Below, in pieces: positions 44,826 through 56,694 of a DNA stretch of 64,000 nt (positions within the stretch are counted from its first letter, which is position 1; each line of letters opens with the position of its first letter). This stretch comes from Hepsetus odoe. Taxonomy: Eukaryota > Chordata > Actinopteri > Characiformes > Hepsetidae. Both the position numbers and the translations under genes were made by a program. Under the pieces are notes generated by a model. The model had not been told where the DNA came from. It made no database searches and worked only from the letters and a program-made list of their open reading frames with translations. The stretch spans positions 12,840,881 to 12,904,880 of the forward strand of contig CM029386.1 of the NCBI GenBank assembly GCA_017165825.1, in the 5' to 3' direction.

Positions 44826-45036
44826 AGTGAAAAGTGAACTCACAGCACAGCACACAGTGAACCACAACGAAATTTGACTTCTGCATTTAACCCATGCACA
44901 AACACACACCGTGCAGCAGGGGGCAGCTATGAAAGCTGCCCGGGGAGCATGACGGGGACGGTACCTTGCTCAAGGGTACCTCAGGGCAACCCACTGGTAA
45001 GGGGTTTGAACCCCCAATCTTCCGATTCTGTGGCGA
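44826..45036 (-). mobile_element. SINE family A, minus copy, head-truncated
   Basis: From AGTGAAAAGTGAACTCACAG through ACAACGAAATTTGAC, CAGCAGGGGGCAGC and CCTTGCTCAAGGGTACC to the B box (GGGTTTGAACCCCC), then CTTCCGATTCTGTGGC. The A-box end is missing. It is joined almost directly to a LINE fragment on the same strand. Confidence 0.85.
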
Positions 45037-45044
45037 ACTTTGCA

Positions 45045-45325
45045 GTTTGTTGTGTTTCCCCATTCCAGCCCACCTGAACTCACTTTTTCACCTCTCTTCC
45101 ACACTCTGAACTGTTGACTCCAAGTATTTAAACTCCTCCACCTTTGCCACCTTTACTCCCCGCATCCCAAATCATCACTCTGTCCTCCCTTCCATTCACT
45201 CATGCGTTCTGTCTTAGTCTGATTTTGAATCCTCCCATCTCTAGAGCATATCTCCACTTCTCCAAGGTCTACTGAAGCTGCTCCCTACACTCGCTAAAGA
45301 TCACAATGTGTCCAGGATAAAATTC
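45045..45325 (-). pseudogene. Non-LTR retrotransposon fragment (same family as 63345)
   Basis: The minus-strand translation contains VIFSECREQLQ, a stop, then TLEKWRYALE, matching the CSQCREQLEETLERWRYAQE stretch encoded at 63900-63960. Downstream come a worn region corresponding to the C-terminal side of the reverse transcriptase and a VQVGWNG-like segment near 45060. It is interrupted by stops and frame shifts. The clade is uncertain; RTE-like is a guess from remembered fish LINEs. Confidence 0.75.
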
Positions 45326-45329
45326 TGCT

Positions 45330-45826
45330 TTTTTTTTATTTTTATTTTTTGTAAAGGATCAGATCCACTTGAAGTTTTGCAGATCATAGATATAGCAGGG
45401 TGTGGCATTGAAGAACAAGCTCATTTCTGAGTTACAGTGTAAAGCCCACAACTCTAGTGTATAGTCAATGTGCATGTTTTTTTTTTTTGGGGGGGGGGGG
45501 TAAAATATGGTGTTGCACCCTTGAATTTTGGAAATGAAAGATGTGAGGCTAAAGTTTGGTGTTTCCAGACATAAGCATTGACCTTCATGTAACACTGTCT
45601 AAGCTGTAAAATTCAAATCAATCATTTTAACAGTTCTATCAAAGTGTTAACATCATTTAAATACCTTTCTGTTGAAATTGTTCCAACTATGAGCTGTATT
45701 CAGCTGGAAATGAATTCTTCAGATACACATGAAGAGGAAATGTAGTTCTTTCAAAGTGCTTCCTTCATTTAACTGTTAAAATTTAAACACAATTAGTAGT
45801 TTTATGTGAGACTTCTTCACAGTTAA

Positions 45827-45875
<49 letters not shown>

Positions 45876-46595
45876 CCATAGTTTTGAGAAAGATTCTTTT
45901 TTTCCAATGCATGTAAATGATGATGGCAAGTATGTGTTCCTGAATATTTAGAACATTTTCAGATAACAAAGGAAAAATGCTTTATTTGCATCATAGACAT
46001 TGTACTTACTGGTTCCTATCCCCCCACTGTAAAGAACACTGATTAAGATAATTAATTATTATCTATAATATATAATTTCATATCAGACTCCTTTTTTTTC
46101 CTCAGTAATCTAACAGTGGAGGAGTGAGCAAAGTTCCCCTTAATATGTAATAAATGAATATCTTAGCACCCAGTTGCAGCTCTAGGCAGTAAACCTACAC
46201 AATGTAAAAGTGTGTTCGCATGTATGGTTTTTCATTTAAATAAATAAAAATAAAAAATCTAAGCATTTGTAAGACTCTGGCACCCAGTTTGTATGCACTT
46301 TAACTCTGTTAGCATTGAAGGGACTACCTTGAAACTGCAAAAACGTGTTATTAATAGTGGACTTCATGCCAAATATAGTGGATTGTGCCAAAAAGGCCTT
46401 TAAATCTTGTTTTTGCTTATTTCTACTTTTTTATGCTCACCTAGCAGGAGAGATACCACAGTCAGGAAGGTGGTTCAACCAGGGTGAGGCCCAGCCATTG
46501 TGGTTTTGCTGACCCCTATGAATTCCACTATTGTGGGAATCTCAACTACACAATTTCTGGTAGTAGGGGAGGGTGTTCTCACTCTCACTTATTTA
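45330..46595. other. Unique noncoding DNA with homopolymers and a (CA)n tract
   Basis: T run and G run lie back to back at 45478-45500. The CA microsatellite is listed separately. The 78-codon minus frame at 45359-45595 crosses these runs and is an artefact. Confidence 0.42.
45829..45869. repeat. (CA)n microsatellite
   Basis: About 20 AC units without interruption. Confidence 0.95.
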
Positions 46596-46596
46596 T

Positions 46597-46827
46597 GGGA
46601 CAACAGTGGCCTTAAGGTTAGGGACAGGATCGGAAGGTCATGGCTTCCAATCCTGGAGCAGTAGGGTTCCCTGAGGTGGAGCCAAGTACCATCCCCATCA
46701 CTGCTCCTCGGTTGCTAGATGCTGCTGCCGCCTGCTGCACGAGTTTATGGGTCAAATGTAGGAAAATGTATTTCACTGTGATCCACTGAGTGCTGTGCTC
46801 ATTATGACAAATGGTCATTTTCACTTT
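46597..46827 (+). mobile_element. SINE family A, strongly diverged plus copy
   Basis: The leader ACAACAGTGGCCTTAAGG corresponds to the A-box region. A worn B box (GGCTTCCAATCCTGG), AGTACCATCCCCATCACTGCTCC, GCCTGCTGCACG and GGTCATTTTCACTTTTT follow. It shows more substitutions and small deletions than any other copy, so it is probably one of the oldest. Confidence 0.75.
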
Positions 46828-46829
46828 TT

Positions 46830-48885
46830 AATACGACTAAGAAACCAGTCCTGAATGTTTTGCATCAGAGTATGTCGATCCAAACATTTGTATCTGAATC
46901 AGCGTTTTTACATTAGTTAGCATGAGAACTTAGCCAGTGATTCCAAAAATTATTCTTGAGTCAAAAACCACTAGCCTTGTGATGTCCAGTGCGTTTGTAT
47001 GTATTGGGTAACTGATCAGGAAAAGTTTCATTAATACAAGGGTGTATTCATCTGCGAGCTATGCGGGGACTTAGAATATTGCCATAGCAATTCTTCACAA
47101 ATGATAGAAAAAGTAAATGAGAATGAGGGGAAAAAAGAAGGAAAGCAATACGACTCCAAAGCCAATCTTCTGCATATTATAGTTTTATTTCATTATTGAT
47201 TTAGACACGCTTCAGGTACTACTTTCAGGTAATTTGGTCCAAAATTGTCCTTTAGAAGTCCAATTATGCGGTTAACCTATTGCACTGGTCGAAAAAACAG
47301 CTCCTTCTCTCCACGTAGCCAGCAAGAGTAACGGCCAACGCTGGCCACAAATCAGCCTCCAAAAAACTTCTCCAAACACCTCTTGGGGAGCTGTGGAACT
47401 CATTAAGATTCATTCGTTGAGAGAAGCCTTGTTTCCCTTCGTTTGTTGCTTGTTCTCCTGGTTGCTGGCACCACTGCTTACACCTGCAATTTCATTTCCT
47501 AGTCCAACGTGTCCGGCTTACTCCAAAACTGCTTGCATAAATTACAGCTATATTAAGTGCCTGAAGCTCGGGAGAGGGAGATACTTTATCTCTGCCATTT
47601 TGCAGCACCACATAAACGTACTTGAGAAATAGAGAGATGGTGCTCTGCTTTTTTTTAAATACTTGTAATGGTGTTTGTTTGTTTATATATATTTATAAAC
47701 TGAAACTTCTCAAAAACTGTTAGCAGTTACAAATTTTTTTATGTACAAATGTCCATATTACAGATAACCCACAAAAATTCCTATTTATTCTTGTTTTATT
47801 TTCTTTTTTCTTTTTTTTATTGTAGTTTTATTTTCAGAATTGTTGTATAACATGTATTAATCTTTTATCTATATTTTATTATAAAGTGTATTAATCTCTT
47901 ATTAATATTTTATTATATAGTATTCAGAGTATTGGTAGAAGAAGTAGGTAGGAATAGTATGGGAAACTATGGGGTGTATGTATATATAAAAAAAAAATAA
48001 AGGCTAACATTTCTGTATAATTATGTTGTAAAAAATAAATATCAAGGGATGCATCAGCTCAGTATTTGGCCGGTGTCATTATTCACTAAGAAATCTAACT
48101 TTCATTTCATGAAGTTTCCAAATACTGTACAATGAATTAAATGTAGGCACTTCAGCGTTGTTGTCATCCATAATTCTGTAAAGAAACTGTACGTTAAAAT
48201 ATTCAAATTGAAATTGAATCTAAACGATCTACTGCTATAATTCTGTACAACAAAACTGACTTAAATCAAATTAAACAAACAAACGAACAAAAAATAAGCC
48301 ACACATTGATCTACATATGAATCATTCCAGATGATCTTCTAGCTACTCTTTTAAAAATAAAGATCCCAGGAACACGGACTAAAGGGAATTTCAAGATGGT
48401 TATGCTGAAGTAAAAAAAATCAAATAAATAAATAAATAAATAAATAAAAACTATTCCGAAAAAAAAAAAAAAATGCAGTTAATAGGTTAAAGTACCTTTC
48501 CAATTAGATTTTTAGTTTTTATAGTTATTATATGGGAAAAAAAGTGTGAGTGTGGAGAACTATGGATCTTTGTTGAACTTGTTATGGTGTAATTCAGTGT
48601 AAGGTTCTTGGAAGATCACACACACTGATAAAGAAACTTTACATTATGTGAAGGTTCTTTAAAACATTTTATGCCCAACAGCTCTCGTTGACATTTTTCT
48701 GAATGTGGTCATGTTGGGAAGTTTCCCTTCTGTTTGTCTCTACAGTGTGGGGTATGAGGGAGTCTTTCTTGTGGAAGAACATGTGCTGGGTACTGTATTC
48801 TTCAGCTTGCCCTTGCTAGTCACGGCTCATTGCTGCAGCTCCTGTCCCCTGTCCAGAAAGCATCTTTAATTACCACATGGGGGAA
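46830..48885. other. Unique, AT-rich noncoding DNA
   Basis: No gene or interspersed repeat is recognised. Low-complexity tracts include T-rich 47790-47830, an (AAAT)n run at 48421-48447 and an A run at 48460-48472. The 79-codon frame at 47393-47632 is hydrophobic but unrecognised. Confidence 0.42.
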
Positions 48886-48889
48886 AAAA

Positions 48890-49033
48890 AAGTTAAGCTC
48901 AAATCGATGAAAATGTAAATGCACCTAACTCTCCCTCTCCGCTGCTATGTGTTTGCACTTTTCCTCAGCGGTATGTAAATAGAGCTATAGCATTTTTGCT
49001 GCTAATCAGGTTGACAAGGTATTCTCACGGGAA

Positions 49034-49069
<36 letters not shown>

Positions 49070-49340
49070 CTTGCTCTCACTCCCTCTCATTTGTGCTGAT
49101 TCCAGCTTAAAGCAGCAGCATTGAAGGAGTCCCGACTCCATTTGCAAGCCTCTGGCACGCTTCCTGGTCATGTTCTTCCCAACGCGGATGCTGTTAAAAG
49201 GCTCCCTTTATAGTGGGGCTGGGGATTGGCAGACAGAGAGTGAGAGTGGGAGACAGCAGGACAGAGTGAGATGGGGAGAGAGGGAGAGGAAAGTAATCTA
49301 ATTACGATATTAAAACTCATGACCTGGCTAGATTAATGGT
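48890..49340. promoter_or_regulatory. Candidate conserved noncoding element around a (CT)n tract
   Basis: Complex sequence on both sides of a CT run at 49038-49066, such as CGGTATGTAAATAGAGC (48969-48985), TGCTGCTAATCAGGTTGAC (48999-49017) and GCTGTTAAAAGGCTCCC (49189-49205). Inference from texture only. No frame is convincing. Confidence 0.28.
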
Positions 49341-49344
49341 TTGA

Positions 49345-50385
49345 GATTCATGAGCAGGTGGGTGCTGCTGAACCTTGGAGACCTGTAGTGCACTTTTCTT
49401 TTTTCTTCCTTTTTTTTATTTTTTTATTTTTTTGACATTTCCTGGTACAAAACAGCTGTTGCTTCATAGGCTCTAGCACAGTAACCAAAAGTGCCATTTT
49501 GCTTTATACTCCACACATAAAAATTAAGGGGATCTCTGGAGCATGGATGGATGGTTGCTTTTTGGAAGCATGGAGCCTCATTTTTAAGAGTGAAGGCTTT
49601 AGATATGGCTCCCATCCAACGCCATATCGGACCAGCATCTGCAAAAAAAATGTCTGAATGAACACGAGAAATCCATCCGGTCTGACCTTACACATCAGGC
49701 CCGAAAGATCAAACATTGTGTGCCATGTTTCTTCCTCTTAAAATACTGGGGTTGTACTTTCAGGGGTTATCCTTCAGTACCTTTAGTTATGGTGCACAGT
49801 TCCACCATATTCCACTGCAGGTATATATTTTTTGAAGTTGATTTTACTCCCATACAGTTTTATCTCACTGCAAGATTTCTGTTTTACTTTTCTACTCTAA
49901 AACATTTGATTATGTACAAATATTCTGGCCCAGAGAAACAAGACATACAACACATACGGTACAAAACTGCGCTTTTCAGTGATCCTGTTATTACTTCATT
50001 TACACGGTTTACCTTGATGAACCAAAAATGAATTTGCACAATAACTTTCATTGTGTGAGACTTTGTGCATCCTGATGGCTTCGATTTAAAACAACTCAAT
50101 TATAAGTGATGTAAGAAAAGATATTTGGTTAGTATTGGAAAAAACGGTGCCATTTTCAGGCTGCCAAAAATGATTTTTTGAAGCAATTCCATAGAATGGT
50201 TCCCTGAAGAACGTTTCAACAGGATTTTGCTATTTTTGGAAATGAGATGGGGGAAGAACCTTTTAAAAGTTTCTCCTTATGATGTCTAGATTAGGGATGA
50301 ATCCCATTCTGATTTCTTGACAGCCAAATTGGCCAGTGTTTTGTTTATTTGGCACAATTCTTAACACGAAGCTCACGCTGCGTGG
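49345..50385. other. Unique noncoding DNA
   Basis: T-rich tract at 49396-49433. A 103-codon frame at 49720-50031 and opposing minus frames have no domains. Confidence 0.4.
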
Positions 50386-50389
50386 GCTA

Positions 50390-50780
50390 AATGAACATAC
50401 TAAACCCACTTCCTGCACTTTCTATTAGCCAAAGCTGCACATTTAACAACGTTTTATTTTCCCTTTTAAGGAGCCTAACTAGCATCTTAAATTCATAATG
50501 AAAAATCAGTATCCTATTTAAATATCACTAATCACACAAAGTCCACATCAAGAGCAAGAGGCAACTGGCTTCTTAGCACAATGACTCATGCATAATTAAA
50601 ACATTTTAGTATGCAAATAGCAGCAGCATGCACTTTCCTTGCTCATATACTTATTTACAGCATAAAATAATAAATGAATTCGATAAATTGGACAATCGTG
50701 ATTTGGAGCAATATTATGATTGCAATCTCAGCCTAATCTGACTGAGTCCTAGTAATGGTTCTTCACCAAGATTTTGGGTA
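50390..50780. promoter_or_regulatory. Candidate conserved noncoding element with octamer
   Basis: AT-rich complex sequence with ATGACTCATGCATAATTAAA (50581-50600, containing an AP-1-like TGACTCA) and a perfect ATGCAAAT (50611-50618). GATTTGGAGCAATATTATG and other TAAT-type motifs follow. No reading frame. Regulatory role inferred. Confidence 0.35.
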
Positions 50781-50784
50781 TAAC

Positions 50785-51480
50785 CATATTGAAACCTTTA
50801 TTTTTGGAGTGCACTCATAGCACGGCATTTTCATGCACTAGTTTTTTGTGTATAGGGCATGCTAAATGTGCCCTAGTTCTCTGGAAGACATTGAAGCACC
50901 CACTTCCAGACACACTGTAGTCAGGCCGTTGCAGACACCAATACGAGAAATTTGAGAGGGAATTTATTAAAAAATCCATACCCATTTTCAGCCAGTTCCA
51001 GTGACCCAGTCGGAATGAATTCGGGGCTGCTATAAAATAAAGACGCTGTGCTTACAATGTGGGTAAGATACTGCTTTTGTGGACGTGTTAAAGGGGCTTT
51101 ATCAGTGCAAAAATAATGGCAAAATCCACTGCCTATAATGCTGCCATCAAGCAAATAAAGAGCTGCAAGTAAACAGTGGTGCGGTCTGCTTCAGCTGTGA
51201 TCATATGATGATTGTCATCTTTCTTTTTCCCGCACTTTGGAGTGATTATTATTCATTTTCAGATAACTGCCATGTTTGGGTTGGTCTGAACAACAGATTG
51301 TTTATAGATTGTCATTTTTGATGCATCTTATGATTAACAGTTGAATCTGACATCGCCTAATGTTGTTGTGACGTTATTGTAATTAGGATGGTAGGCTTGT
51401 TTCAAAGTATTTATTTTATTAAAATAATAACAATTCTAAAAATCTCTGAAGTCATTTAAAGACATTGGAATATGATGGGG
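50785..51480. other. Unique noncoding DNA
   Basis: The 77-codon minus frame at 50921-51154 has no recognisable domain. Nothing else is supported. Confidence 0.4.
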
Positions 51481-51483
51481 CAC

Positions 51484-51602
51484 AAAGTGAAAGTGACTAT
51501 TCTTGTCATTGCGAGGTCACAGCACAGCACACAGTCAACCACAACGAAACTGGACCTCTGCATTTAACCCATGCAAACACTGTGCAGCTGTGAAAGCTAG
51601 AA
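51484..51602 (-). mobile_element. SINE family A, tail-side fragment (minus)
   Basis: Tail and lower body only: AAAGTGAAAGTGACTATTC, TTGTCATTGCGAGGTCACAGC, ACAACGAAACTGGACC and CTGTGCAGCTGTGAAAGC. The head is absent. Confidence 0.82.
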
Positions 51603-51699
51603 GCCCAAAGCTTCTTGGTTTATTCTCAGACTACACTGTTTATCCAGAAGCACTTCTGACATCAAGAGAGTTTATCTGCCAGTGCTACCGTGGCATCAT

Positions 51700-51935
51700 C
51701 TACTCTTCTGGAAAGACTGTGAGGATTTGATTGCTTGCTACCACAAGAGCATCAGTGAGGCCAGGTGCTTATTTTGGATCACAAATGTAACTCCAGCTCA
51801 TTCTGGAAGAAACTGATGGAACCCCATCATACCAGGGAAGGCATTTCCAATGCTTCCTCTTATACCATCACCTAGTGTTCTACTTGTTCCAGCCTTCTGG
51901 GTTATACCAGAGTTTCCCCATTCTTTAAATGGGGC
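51700..51935 (+). mobile_element. Interspersed repeat of unplaced class
   Basis: Motifs CTGTGAGGATTTGATTGC, CAAGAGCATCAGTGAGGCCA, CCAGCTCATTC and GGAACCCCATCATACCAG in this order match a common fish genomic repeat that I remember but cannot name or class. No terminal repeats or duplication can be marked. Similarity ends near TTATACCAGAG. Confidence 0.5.
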
Positions 51936-52179
51936 AATCTTCCAAAATGGGACAATTTTACATCCATAATAGGAAAACAGTTTAAAAATATTTGAAGAAA
52001 CCTTTTCACATTATACAGATCGTCACTCAGTTTTAGGTTTGAGGGCCAGGCGATAATATTCAAATCATTGTAAACCTATTTCCAATAATTTATCCAACAG
52101 GTCCATTTTTGCATGAAATGATGGAAAATGTCTGGTAATTTTCTACAATAATTAAATTACCTAAATTGTAAAAGCAGAA

Positions 52180-53335
52180 CTCATTATTGCCTTTTATCCA
52201 CTGCATTGCAGCTTTTATGCTGTGAAATCATAAGAATGATTACCAATCACTAATAACCATCCCTGTTATTATGAGTGCTTTTGCATTTTATAACATCCAC
52301 AGTCATTTGTGTGTAATTAGGATGTCTTATGTGATATGACATTATTGTATCTGATAAAGATGGTTAAATGCAATAATTGTCTTTTTTTTCATGGTTTTCA
52401 TGGTTGCTTTTGTCCATTTCTCCATTATTTTTCTCATTATGGAAAGTGCTGTCAAGCTAAGCATGTCAGTGTTGCTCTGATTTACCTCTACCCCCTTAAC
52501 AACGTGTACTTATAGATAAGCAGACAGATTGGGCATGCATGATAAACCCTGTTATAATTTTTCTATGGAGATTATACAACCCATGTGCAGTTGAACACAC
52601 AGTCAGCAATGGGTGCACTTTGGAAAGCGCGGCATTCGCTAATTAGAAGGGGTGCTACGGCACCTCTGTGTATGGTTTATTAAAATGCTCTATCCTGGGG
52701 CTGCTCAGGAAAACCAAAGTTGTGTTTGCTGCCTGTAGTTTTGGGTCTGTTCATTATGAGAGATAGAGGCAGCTCTCCTTTGTGTCAAAGCTTATAATAA
52801 TAGCCTAGCATATGAATTGTTCTGGACCATCACTGACTAAACAAAAGCTACTTACAATAGCCGCAGTAACTAACAGCTATAGTTTGATCTTCTCACTGGT
52901 GCACAAGTCATTGTGAGCCCAAACAAAGGGCTAATTAACAAACAACTGCAACCAAACCTCTCAAAGTGTATACATACTGCGATCTTTGTAATTACTCATT
53001 AGGCTTGGGGCTATTCAATTTGATTTAGTGTCATTAGTTGCTATATAGGTAGCATCTGTGCCGGTGTGCATGCAGCAGAGGATTACAGCTCACTGCTGTA
53101 GCTGTCAGCATGTCTTCAGGTGCAGATTTAGATTCTCATTTATATGAAACCATCACAATCAGGTTTGCCACCTGGCCAAGTTTAGCCGCTCCACCGTACG
53201 GACCCTTGGGACAACTAATTATACAGCAGTTGGGTCCGCTTCTCTCTAAAGCAAAGGGAGCATACGACTGTTAATCTTCACCTAAATGCATAAAGTACTT
53301 TTGGTTTGTCTAATTTATAGGCCGTCCATTTTTGT
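52180..53335. promoter_or_regulatory. Strong candidate conserved noncoding cluster
   Basis: More than 1.1 kb with no interspersed repeat, microsatellite or sizeable open frame. It is rich in homeodomain and similar cores: AATCACTAATAACC (52245-52258), GGCATTCGCTAATTAGAAGG (52631-52650), GGGCTAATTAACAAAC (52928-52943), GTAATTACTCATTAGG (52989-53004) and CAACTAATTATACAGC (53213-53228). This is the longest such stretch in the window. The call is by appearance alone. Confidence 0.42.
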
Positions 53336-53525
53336 TAGCCTTTTTTTCAATGTATGTTTAATACAGCATGAGCAAGATCCTGCTGTGAATGTTAAAGGGC
53401 CCATATCCTGCATCGCTCTTGTTCATTTGTTTATGTTTGTTTTATTCATGATGTTCCTCTGAAATTATGTACCAAAAGAAGATTTGAATTTGTTCGTACA
53501 TGATACTTTCCCATTCAGGAAATGA

Positions 53526-53735
53526 AATGAAAGTGACTATTTGCCATTGTGAAACACAGCACAGCACACAGTGTATCTTCTGTATTTAACTACACTTGCA
53601 GTAGTGGGAAGCCAGGTCCACCACCTGGGGAGCAGTGATGGGGATGGTACCTTACTAAAGGGTACCTCTGGTCTGGTTACCCATAACCTTCTGATACTGG
53701 GGCCTAATCCCTAAAAACTAGACCACTGCTGCCTT
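53526..53735 (-). mobile_element. SINE family A, diverged minus copy
   Basis: Tail GAAAGTGACTATTTGCC, CACAGCACAGCACACAGTG, CCTGGGGAGCAGTGATGGGG, GGTACCTTACTAAAGGGTACC, then worn B box and the A-box complement ACTAGACCACTGCTGCC. Several small deletions in the body mark it as old. Confidence 0.82.
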
Positions 53736-53739
53736 TTTT

Positions 53740-55005
53740 ATCCTTTGGAGTTCAATAGACTGTTTTTGGTTTTTTCCTACTACCTGAAGCTGGAGTGTGT
53801 TGTTGGACTCAGTGTCAGTTTTTCCAATTGTCTGCTTTGAATCTTTGCTAATGACTGAAGGGGCAGGTACATCTAAGTGTTCGGGTTTTAAGGATTTACA
53901 GCAGAATGTTTTTTACAGCTTTTATATGTGCTCTTTAGGCTGGAGACTGAAGGACATGTTTGAAACTTTACAATCTGCTTAAAAGTGGTTCTCTATGACA
54001 TGACCGCTATGTTATTCATCCAAGCAACCGAATCTTCCTTGCCTACGTATCTCTCCCACCTCAGCTTCTTTTCTGCTCCACCTTTTGTTTTCCTGCATTC
54101 AGATCTTAATACAGAGAACAGGTGCACTGCAATTGAGCCGCGAAGACACTCAACGTTCCAAATAAAACCTTTCTTCTTCATTCTTGTTGCTCTGGGGAAC
54201 TTAGAATCCACTTTTTACTGACGGCGCATCTTGTTCGAGGGTCTAGCAGAAACATTTTAGTGGCTCCTCTAGAGATCTATATGCACAAACAGCCCATCTG
54301 TTCAATAATGTTTATACACAAATAGCCCCACTCCTTATCAGATCATAACACACTTTATTTAATTTTGCAACCTCCTCTTTCGCACTGTTGTAGCTCTAGG
54401 GATGTTACTTTAAAGTTATTGATATGTTTACTTGTATGGCTTTTCTTTGAGAGCTCAATGCTTTTTTGCCATGAAGCAGGTACAATGAGCAGCAGCTTAA
54501 TTGAATGATGGTGTATCATATAATTCTCCTCGGCTGATGTCTTACTGAGTGCTCCTTCTGCTCGATATTTCCTCTTTTAAGTAAAGAATTAGAGAACGGT
54601 ATCTGGGTTTAGAGCCGAGACAGTAGTATACAAAACACAATGTTGCGGCTGCAATATTTTCACTATTATTCTACTACTTGTAAAGGGATATCAAATAAAT
54701 CAACCCATGGAAAATGAAACGGCTTGATTCACAGATTTTTTTTAATGCAGTTCTTTGTAAAGAAAATGTTGAGCCGCTTAAAACGTTTACTTATTACAAG
54801 GGAAAGGCAGGGAACGATATGTCAGCTTGGTAATCCAACACAAATGATTTATTAATAGAGTTTTCCCCTGTTTTTTGTTTAGTAAATTGAATGTATTATT
54901 TAACCTTACATAGTAGAAAACCTAATGTACTATTAATTACCTTTAGTGTTAGAGTGTTTGTGGGTGTGTTCTGTATATGCCCTCCTATCTACTGTATATA
55001 CCACC
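53740..55005. other. Unique DNA, partly regulatory-looking
   Basis: No gene is recognised. Opposing frames of 78 and 72 codons cover 53985-54221. The part 54010-54370 is complex and repeat-free and may be conserved. An A/T-rich low-complexity stretch lies at 54700-54760. Confidence 0.38.
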
Positions 55006-55018
55006 CCTATCATTCTGA

Positions 55019-55281
55019 AAGTGAAAAGTGAAAGTGACAACCCTTGTCATTGCGAGATCACAGCACAGCACACAGTGAACCACAACGAAATTGGACCTCT
55101 GCATTTAACCCATGCTCTCAAACACCGCGCAGCAGAGGGCAGCTATTGAAAGCATCCAGGGAGCAGTGATGGGGACAGTACCTTGCTCAAGGGTACCTCG
55201 GGGCAACCTACTGGAGAGGGAATCGAACCCACAATCTTCCGATGCGGGGGGCAACTCCCGAACCACTAGGCCACCGCCGCC
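55019..55281 (-). mobile_element. tRNA-derived SINE (family A), complete minus copy with 8-bp TSD
   Basis: The copy is complete, from the AAGTGAAAAGTGAAAGTGAC tail to the A-box complement CCACTAGGCCACCGCCGCC, with a perfect B-box complement (GGAATCGAACCC, 55219-55230). Flanking direct repeat CATTCTGA lies at 55011-55018 and 55282-55289. It is one of the best preserved copies. Confidence 0.9.
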
Positions 55282-55289
55282 CATTCTGA

Positions 55290-56035
55290 TGACATATTGA
55301 TTATAGACAGACAGACAGAAAAACAAAGAGACAGATAGATACATTATCAAGTACCAAGAAAAACACTCTTTGTCTTGTAACAATAGTTGTAACTGTAGAA
55401 CCATTTGTACATCTGTTCTACACATAACCATTGCATTTACTCAGAAACCCTTGAAGAATCTTTTTTAAGGGTTTATTGTTTCTACATTTGTAAGTGGTGT
55501 TCGCTGGTCCACTCGACTAGTTTCTGCCTGCGCATACAGATATAACCAAAAGCTCATTTTAGGCTCTATACTTTAAGGACACATCCCGCATATTGAATTG
55601 CATATTATCGTCATTCCCGAAATGTCAAAAGCCGGTACTCAATCTTGAAGCTGATTTTTTTTTTTTCCCTCTATGCTTCTTAATATTGCTATTGTACGAG
55701 AAGAATCATATCTCATACTTAATCTGCGCTATGCTGGGGTTCATGAAAGTGGAAGAAGGAGGGGTGTAGACAGAATGTTTCAGAAAGGCTACGTGTGCAC
55801 TATAATTTGGAGGGAGGGAGCTGAAAATTGCATCTAAATGGAATCATAAGCTAGGAGGCAACCCAGTGTTCTGCTGAGTCTTGACCTTCTGTTTTAGTGA
55901 AGCTGGTTCAGGATAATGAGAAAGCTGCCTCAGAGAGGACACTTTTCAGCCGCACCAGGTGGGATGGCTTCTGACACCGGATTTCACAGGAGAGAGAAAT
56001 TTGCCATCATAGCATAGATTGTGATGGCCAGAGTC
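55290..56035. other. Unique noncoding DNA
   Basis: A short GACA/GATA-type tract lies at 55305-55342 and a T run at 55654-55668. The patch 55500-55640 is complex and repeat-free. No gene is seen. Confidence 0.4.
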
Positions 56036-56037
56036 AC

Positions 56038-56043
56038 GAGAGA

Positions 56044-56075
<32 letters not shown>

Positions 56076-56086
56076 GAGAGAGAGAC
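56038..56086. repeat. (GA)n microsatellite
   Basis: GA run with one GGG interruption, giving Ser/Leu repeats on the minus strand. Confidence 0.92.
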
Positions 56087-56124
56087 ATAGTTTATGGGCC
56101 TGAAGGATCTCATAGTATAGATTA

Positions 56125-56690
56125 GACAGATCAGCCACAACATTAAAACCACTGACAGGTTAAGTGAATAATATTGGTTTTCTCGTTACAATAGCACCAG
56201 TCAAGTAGTGGGACATATTAGAACATTAGGTTCTTGAGTCGAAGTGTTAAAAACAGAAAAAACGGGCAACACCTGAGTGACTTTGAAGTGACTTTGAGCG
56301 ACTCTGAGTGAATTTGGCTTTTTTTTGACTGCATGACCCATGCACACACGTGCAGCAGGGGGCAGCTATTGAAAGAGCCTGGAGAGCAGTGATGGGGACA
56401 GTACCTTGCTCAAGGGTACCTCAGGGCAACCTACTGGTGAGGGAATCGAACCCACCAGGGCCAACTCCCTAACCACCAGGTCACTGCTGCCCCAGATTTG
56501 ATGGTAGATCTTGTGTGGGATTCCTAGTTTTTACTGGTTAGTACCAATAAAACGTAGTACAAGGAGTGAACCAGAGACAGTGTCATGGATGCTTAAGAAT
56601 CAATGAGCATATGTAACCCATCTAGTCTGACCCCACAGAAGAATTATTGTACTGTCGAAAGATCAGAAGATGCTGCGAATCCCAGCTTGC
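56125..56690 (+). pseudogene. Tc1-like transposon (same family as 16391), broken, with nested SINE
   Basis: The left end follows TA (56123-56124) and carries AACATTAAAACCACTGACAGG and GTTACAATAGCACCAGTCAAG. A short internal duplication of GTGACTTTGA-type units lies at 56277-56310. A SINE interrupts at 56333-56495. After it, GGTTAGTACCAATAAAACG, GACAGTGTCATGGATGC and a GTCGAAAGATCAGAAGATGC stretch continue the worn transposase region. The right end is replaced by a CA microsatellite. Confidence 0.7.
56333..56495 (-). mobile_element. SINE family A fragment nested in a Tc1-like element (minus)
   Basis: It begins in the body (ATGACCCATGCACACACG), lacks the AAAGTGAAAGTGAC tail, and continues through CAGCAGGGGGCAGCTATTG, ACCTTGCTCAAGGGTACC and the B-box complement (GGAATCGAACCCACC) to the A-box complement ACCAGGTCACTGCTGCCCC. 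Loss of the tail suggests a later deletion or an internally initiated insertion. Confidence 0.83.
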
Positions 56691-56694
56691 TACT

